A stretch of DNA of 32,228 nucleotides from positions 1-32,228 of the forward strand of contig JALWLB010000167.1 of assembly GCA_027081145.1 (NCBI GenBank), written 5' to 3'. The position numbers were made by a program, and so were the translations under genes. The notes under the pieces were generated by a model. The model searched no databases and had not been told where the DNA came from. It saw only the letters and a list, made by a program, of their open reading frames with translations. Position 1 is the stretch's first letter, and every line of letters begins with the position of its first letter. Shown piece by piece: positions 29,355-32,228 of the stretch. This DNA is from Campylobacterales bacterium. GTDB lineage: Bacteria; Campylobacterota; Campylobacteria; Campylobacterales; QNZT01.

Positions 29355-31094
29355 TCAATTTACAAAACCAACAGTTTTTGCTTCTCCAAATGATCCACTA
29401 ATCTCTTTTTTAATTGATTCTATAAAATCTTTTATACTAAAAATTGGCTCTTTTTTTACAGCAACACTCAATGCTGTGTTTTTTATAACTACCTTTATTT
29501 GTCCGCCTGTAAGATTATATTTTGCCAATAATTTTATATCAAAACTTTTTTCATATTGTGAAGTTTTTGGTAGCATTTTTTCCCATAAAAGTACTCTTTG
29601 CTCAAAAGTTGGTTTTGCAAACTCTATCTTATAATCAAATCTTCTTGAAAATGCTTGATCAATACTCTCAAGCAAATTTGTGGTAGCAATTAAAATACCA
29701 TCAAACTTTTCGATCTGTTCTAAAAAAATATTTTGCATTTGATTATGCATTTTATCAGCACTACCACCAGCAGATGTTGTACGAGAGCTTAAAAATTGAT
29801 CAGCTTCATTGAGTAAAAGAACTGGTTCACTTTTTGTTTGTCTGGCTATATCTTTAAAATCATCAAATATTTTTCTAACATTTTTTTCACTCTCACCAAC
29901 ATACATAGAGAGTATTTTAGAGCAGTCAAAACTTAAAACTTTTTTATTAAGCGACTTTGCAAGAGAAAGAGCTGTCATAGTCTTTCCAGTACCAGCTGGA
30001 CCATAAAATATCAACTTTGTCTCTATACCTTTTTTCTTATCTTTAACTCCCCACTCTTTTAAAAGCTTTAGTACATTTTTATCCATCTGCTTTAAAATAT
30101 TTTCCAATATCTTTTTGGTTTTTGGATTTAAAACCACATCTTCTATAGAGGTTTTTGGAGAGATTAGCTCAAATACTGTTTGCTCTTTTACAAGTGTTTT
30201 TAATTTTACTTTTTTTCTCTTTTTCTCTTTATGAGGGTGCATAATCTGCTGTAAAATATCTTCATTTATATAAAAATTTCTACTCACTCCACCATAGGTT
30301 GTTAGCACCTCTTCATAATCAACTATCTCTTTTTCTATCAAAGTTGAGCCCTCTTCTAAAAGAGATCTATTTTTAATCTTATCGTAATCATTCACACTTA
30401 CAATATCAATCAATGTATTGATATCTCTAAAACTCTCCAGTGAGCCTGAATACTCCTCTTTTAAAAGAAGCAAAAAAATTATCTGCTCTTTTGTGTTTAA
30501 TTTATTTTCTTTAAAAATTATCTCTACAGATAATGGTTTTTTACTTGTTTTTACTCTCTGGGCAATTCTCTCTTCTAATAGTTTTAACCTATTTTCCAGT
30601 CTATCTACACCAATTGAATTAGTAGCATAATTTTGTCTAATAGTACTTATCTTTTGATACAATTCCACTCTTAAAAATTGATCTTTTAGGTACTCTAAAT
30701 GGTCATTATAAGCTGTTGCTTTTGGAAGATTCATATCTTCTAAAGAGCCCTTCTCAAGCAGTTTAACAAAAGAAGAGCTCAAAGAGATAGTACTATTTAT
30801 AAGCTCTAAATTTGCAACTTTTCCAATATTTATTTTAGAAAGTGCTCCTTGAACTATCCAACCAGATTCAAGCAAATTTCGAATAAGTTGAAGTTTTTGG
30901 ATATGCTCATACCTCTTTTTAGAAAAGAGTTCACTCAAAATTAAAAAAACTGAACTCTCTTCTTCTCCTTTTATATATTTGTTGGTCAAATATTTTAAAA
31001 TTTCTGCCTCTTCTTTTGAACATCTAAGTTGAGAGAAAATTTTTGTTTTTTGAACATCACTATTTTCTAAAAAATCAATCAAATATTGCAACAA
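29355..31094 (-). CDS. AAA+ family ATPase with long N-terminal region
   Basis: Walker A GPAGTGKT, Walker B VLLLNEAD, SRRFDYKIEF. Confidence 0.88.
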   Translation of the reverse strand: MLQYLIDFLENSDVQKTKIFSQLRCSKEEAEILKYLTNKYIKGEEESSVFLILSELFSKKRYEHIQKLQLIRNLLESGWIVQGALSKINIGKVANLELINSTISLSSSFVKLLEKGSLEDMNLPKATAYNDHLEYLKDQFLRVELYQKISTIRQNYATNSIGVDRLENRLKLLEERIAQRVKTSKKPLSVEIIFKENKLNTKEQIIFLLLLKEEYSGSLESFRDINTLIDIVSVNDYDKIKNRSLLEEGSTLIEKEIVDYEEVLTTYGGVSRNFYINEDILQQIMHPHKEKKRKKVKLKTLVKEQTVFELISPKTSIEDVVLNPKTKKILENILKQMDKNVLKLLKEWGVKDKKKGIETKLIFYGPAGTGKTMTALSLAKSLNKKVLSFDCSKILSMYVGESEKNVRKIFDDFKDIARQTKSEPVLLLNEADQFLSSRTTSAGGSADKMHNQMQNIFLEQIEKFDGILIATTNLLESIDQAFSRRFDYKIEFAKPTFEQRVLLWEKMLPKTSQYEKSFDIKLLAKYNLTGGQIKVVIKNTALSVAVKKEPIFSIKDFIESIKKEISGSFGEAKTVGFVN

Positions 31095-31227
31095 AACATC
31101 CTTAATTATATCAAAGTTTTTATCATCAAAGATAAATTTTTCCTAAATAAATACTCTTTACCACTGCTTAAAAACAGATTAATTAGTTTCGCTTGATATC
31201 TTTTATTAAAATTAAGTAGTATTATAT

Positions 31228-31977
31228 CTAATAATTTAAATATTTATCGAAGATTTTTTGATATTGTGGCTCTTTTTTTACCAAATCTAATGCATTTTGA
31301 AACTTTTGAATAATCTCATCTGAAACTAGTTTATTAAATGCAAAATACAATCCATCCTCTTTTAATTTATACACTATTTTAAACTTATCTAAAATATCAC
31401 TATGTTGTATATCGCTTTGATAAGAGTATGCAAATAGATCTATTTTGTTTGAGTTTAATCTATTTGCAAGTATTTTAATAGCATTTAATCCACCAACTTT
31501 ATCCAAGTCCAGCTCTCTTTTTTCAAGCAAAATATCTCCAATATCATTTAATATAACACCTATTTTATACTTTTTAGCATCTTTTAGTGAATGTAGTTTA
31601 ATATCTTTATCTTTTTTTGCAAGAAGTACTACTGTTTTGGTAGATATTGGTCCTACCCACTTAAACTCCTTTTCTCTTTGCCAAGTTCTCATAGTTGAAA
31701 AAATCATACCATTTTTATCATGTAGAGTCTGTTTATATGCTCTAGCCCATGGTAAAAATTTGATATCTTTTATACTAATATTTGAATCTAGTTTTTTTAG
31801 TACCAAAGATAACACCTCTACAGATATTCCTTTTAGAGTACCATTGTTATCCATATAGTTAAATGGTGGATAGTTTTCTGTTCGTATATTTAAATCATTT
31901 ATCGAATTTGCCAATAAAGTTTGTATGGATAATATAAAGATTACTAAAAATGATATTTTAAATTTACTAACTATCAT
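31228..31977 (-). CDS. Periplasmic solute-binding protein (SBP_bac_3 type)
   Basis: Signal peptide, then IRTENYPPFNYMDNNGTLKGISVEVLSLVLKKL and FAFNKLVSDEIIQKFQNAL. Confidence 0.85.
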   Translation of the reverse strand: MIVSKFKISFLVIFILSIQTLLANSINDLNIRTENYPPFNYMDNNGTLKGISVEVLSLVLKKLDSNISIKDIKFLPWARAYKQTLHDKNGMIFSTMRTWQREKEFKWVGPISTKTVVLLAKKDKDIKLHSLKDAKKYKIGVILNDIGDILLEKRELDLDKVGGLNAIKILANRLNSNKIDLFAYSYQSDIQHSDILDKFKIVYKLKEDGLYFAFNKLVSDEIIQKFQNALDLVKKEPQYQKIFDKYLNY

Positions 31978-32033
31978 GTAGAGTCTCCTTGATGTGCATA
32001 AAAACTTGTGATAACATAAATTATACTAAATTA

Positions 32034-32228
32034 TTAAAAATCATAATTTACTTTTAATAAAAAGTTGTTTTTATTGTATGAATAAGTATTGATATTTGAT
32101 CTATTGTTGGTATAACTGTACTTAAACTCTGTTGATAGTTTTTTTAAGATATAGTATCTAAAAGATAAATTAACTTTATGTCTAGTATCTTTTCTAGCAA
32201 ATCCAAATCCAGGATCAGTCTCAGCATA
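32034..32228 (-). CDS. C-terminus of an outer-membrane beta-barrel protein (truncated by window edge)
   Basis: Manual translation to stop at 32034: YAETDPGFGFARKDTRHKVNLSFRYYILKKLSTEFKYSYTNNRSNINTYSYNKNNFLLKVNYDF*. Alternating strands and terminal Phe. Confidence 0.65.
   Translation of the reverse strand, partial: YAETDPGFGFARKDTRHKVNLSFRYYILKKLSTEFKYSYTNNRSNINTYSYNKNNFLLKVNYDF

Noticed and set aside
29355-31094. Walker B Asn (NEAD) as evidence of a dead ATPase
   Set aside because: The acidic E is present, and I recall NEAD-type Walker B sequences in related AAA+ ATPases, so inactivity cannot be inferred.
31445-31858. 137-aa plus-strand ORF opposite the solute-binding protein
   Set aside because: Antisense to a convincing SBP_bac_3-type CDS; Ser/Phe/Leu-rich composition typical of a shadow ORF.
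1-32228. tRNA, rRNA, CRISPR array or intact insertion sequence
   Set aside because: Intergenic gaps are short; no cloverleaf, regularly spaced repeats or transposase ORF was recognised by eye.

Overview
This 32.2 kb AT-rich window looks like a Campylobacterota (epsilonproteobacterial) chromosome segment. Its core is a complete minus-strand complex I operon, nuoABCD-(NuoE-like)-(NuoF-like)-nuoG1-nuoG2-nuoHIJKLMN, at about 12.06-29.11 kb. It is followed by a TPR protein best read as PflA, matching the nuoN-pflA adjacency known from Campylobacter jejuni. The operon is non-canonical at its electron-input end. The thioredoxin-like NuoE is replaced by a 77-aa protein. The FMN/NADH-binding part of NuoF is missing; only its C-terminal Fe-S domain remains, with one of the expected cysteines replaced by glycine, fused to a GltD-type FAD/NAD(P) oxidoreductase. 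nuoG is tandemly duplicated, and the second copy has lost the N7-type cysteine set that the first retains. This remodelled electron-input module is the strongest candidate for an interesting system. Accessory features include an 11-heme-motif cytochrome c, a translationally coupled sirtuin plus class-II-type deacetylase pair, HDOD and zinc-ribbon proteins, endonuclease IV, an OmpA plus TSP3-repeat lipoprotein pair, a DUF2059-like protein, an AAA+ ATPase, an SBP_bac_3-type protein, and the C-terminus of an outer-membrane beta-barrel. An intergenic region at 1.21-1.71 kb holds inverted repeats and a possible gene relic. No tRNA, rRNA, CRISPR array or intact mobile element was recognised.
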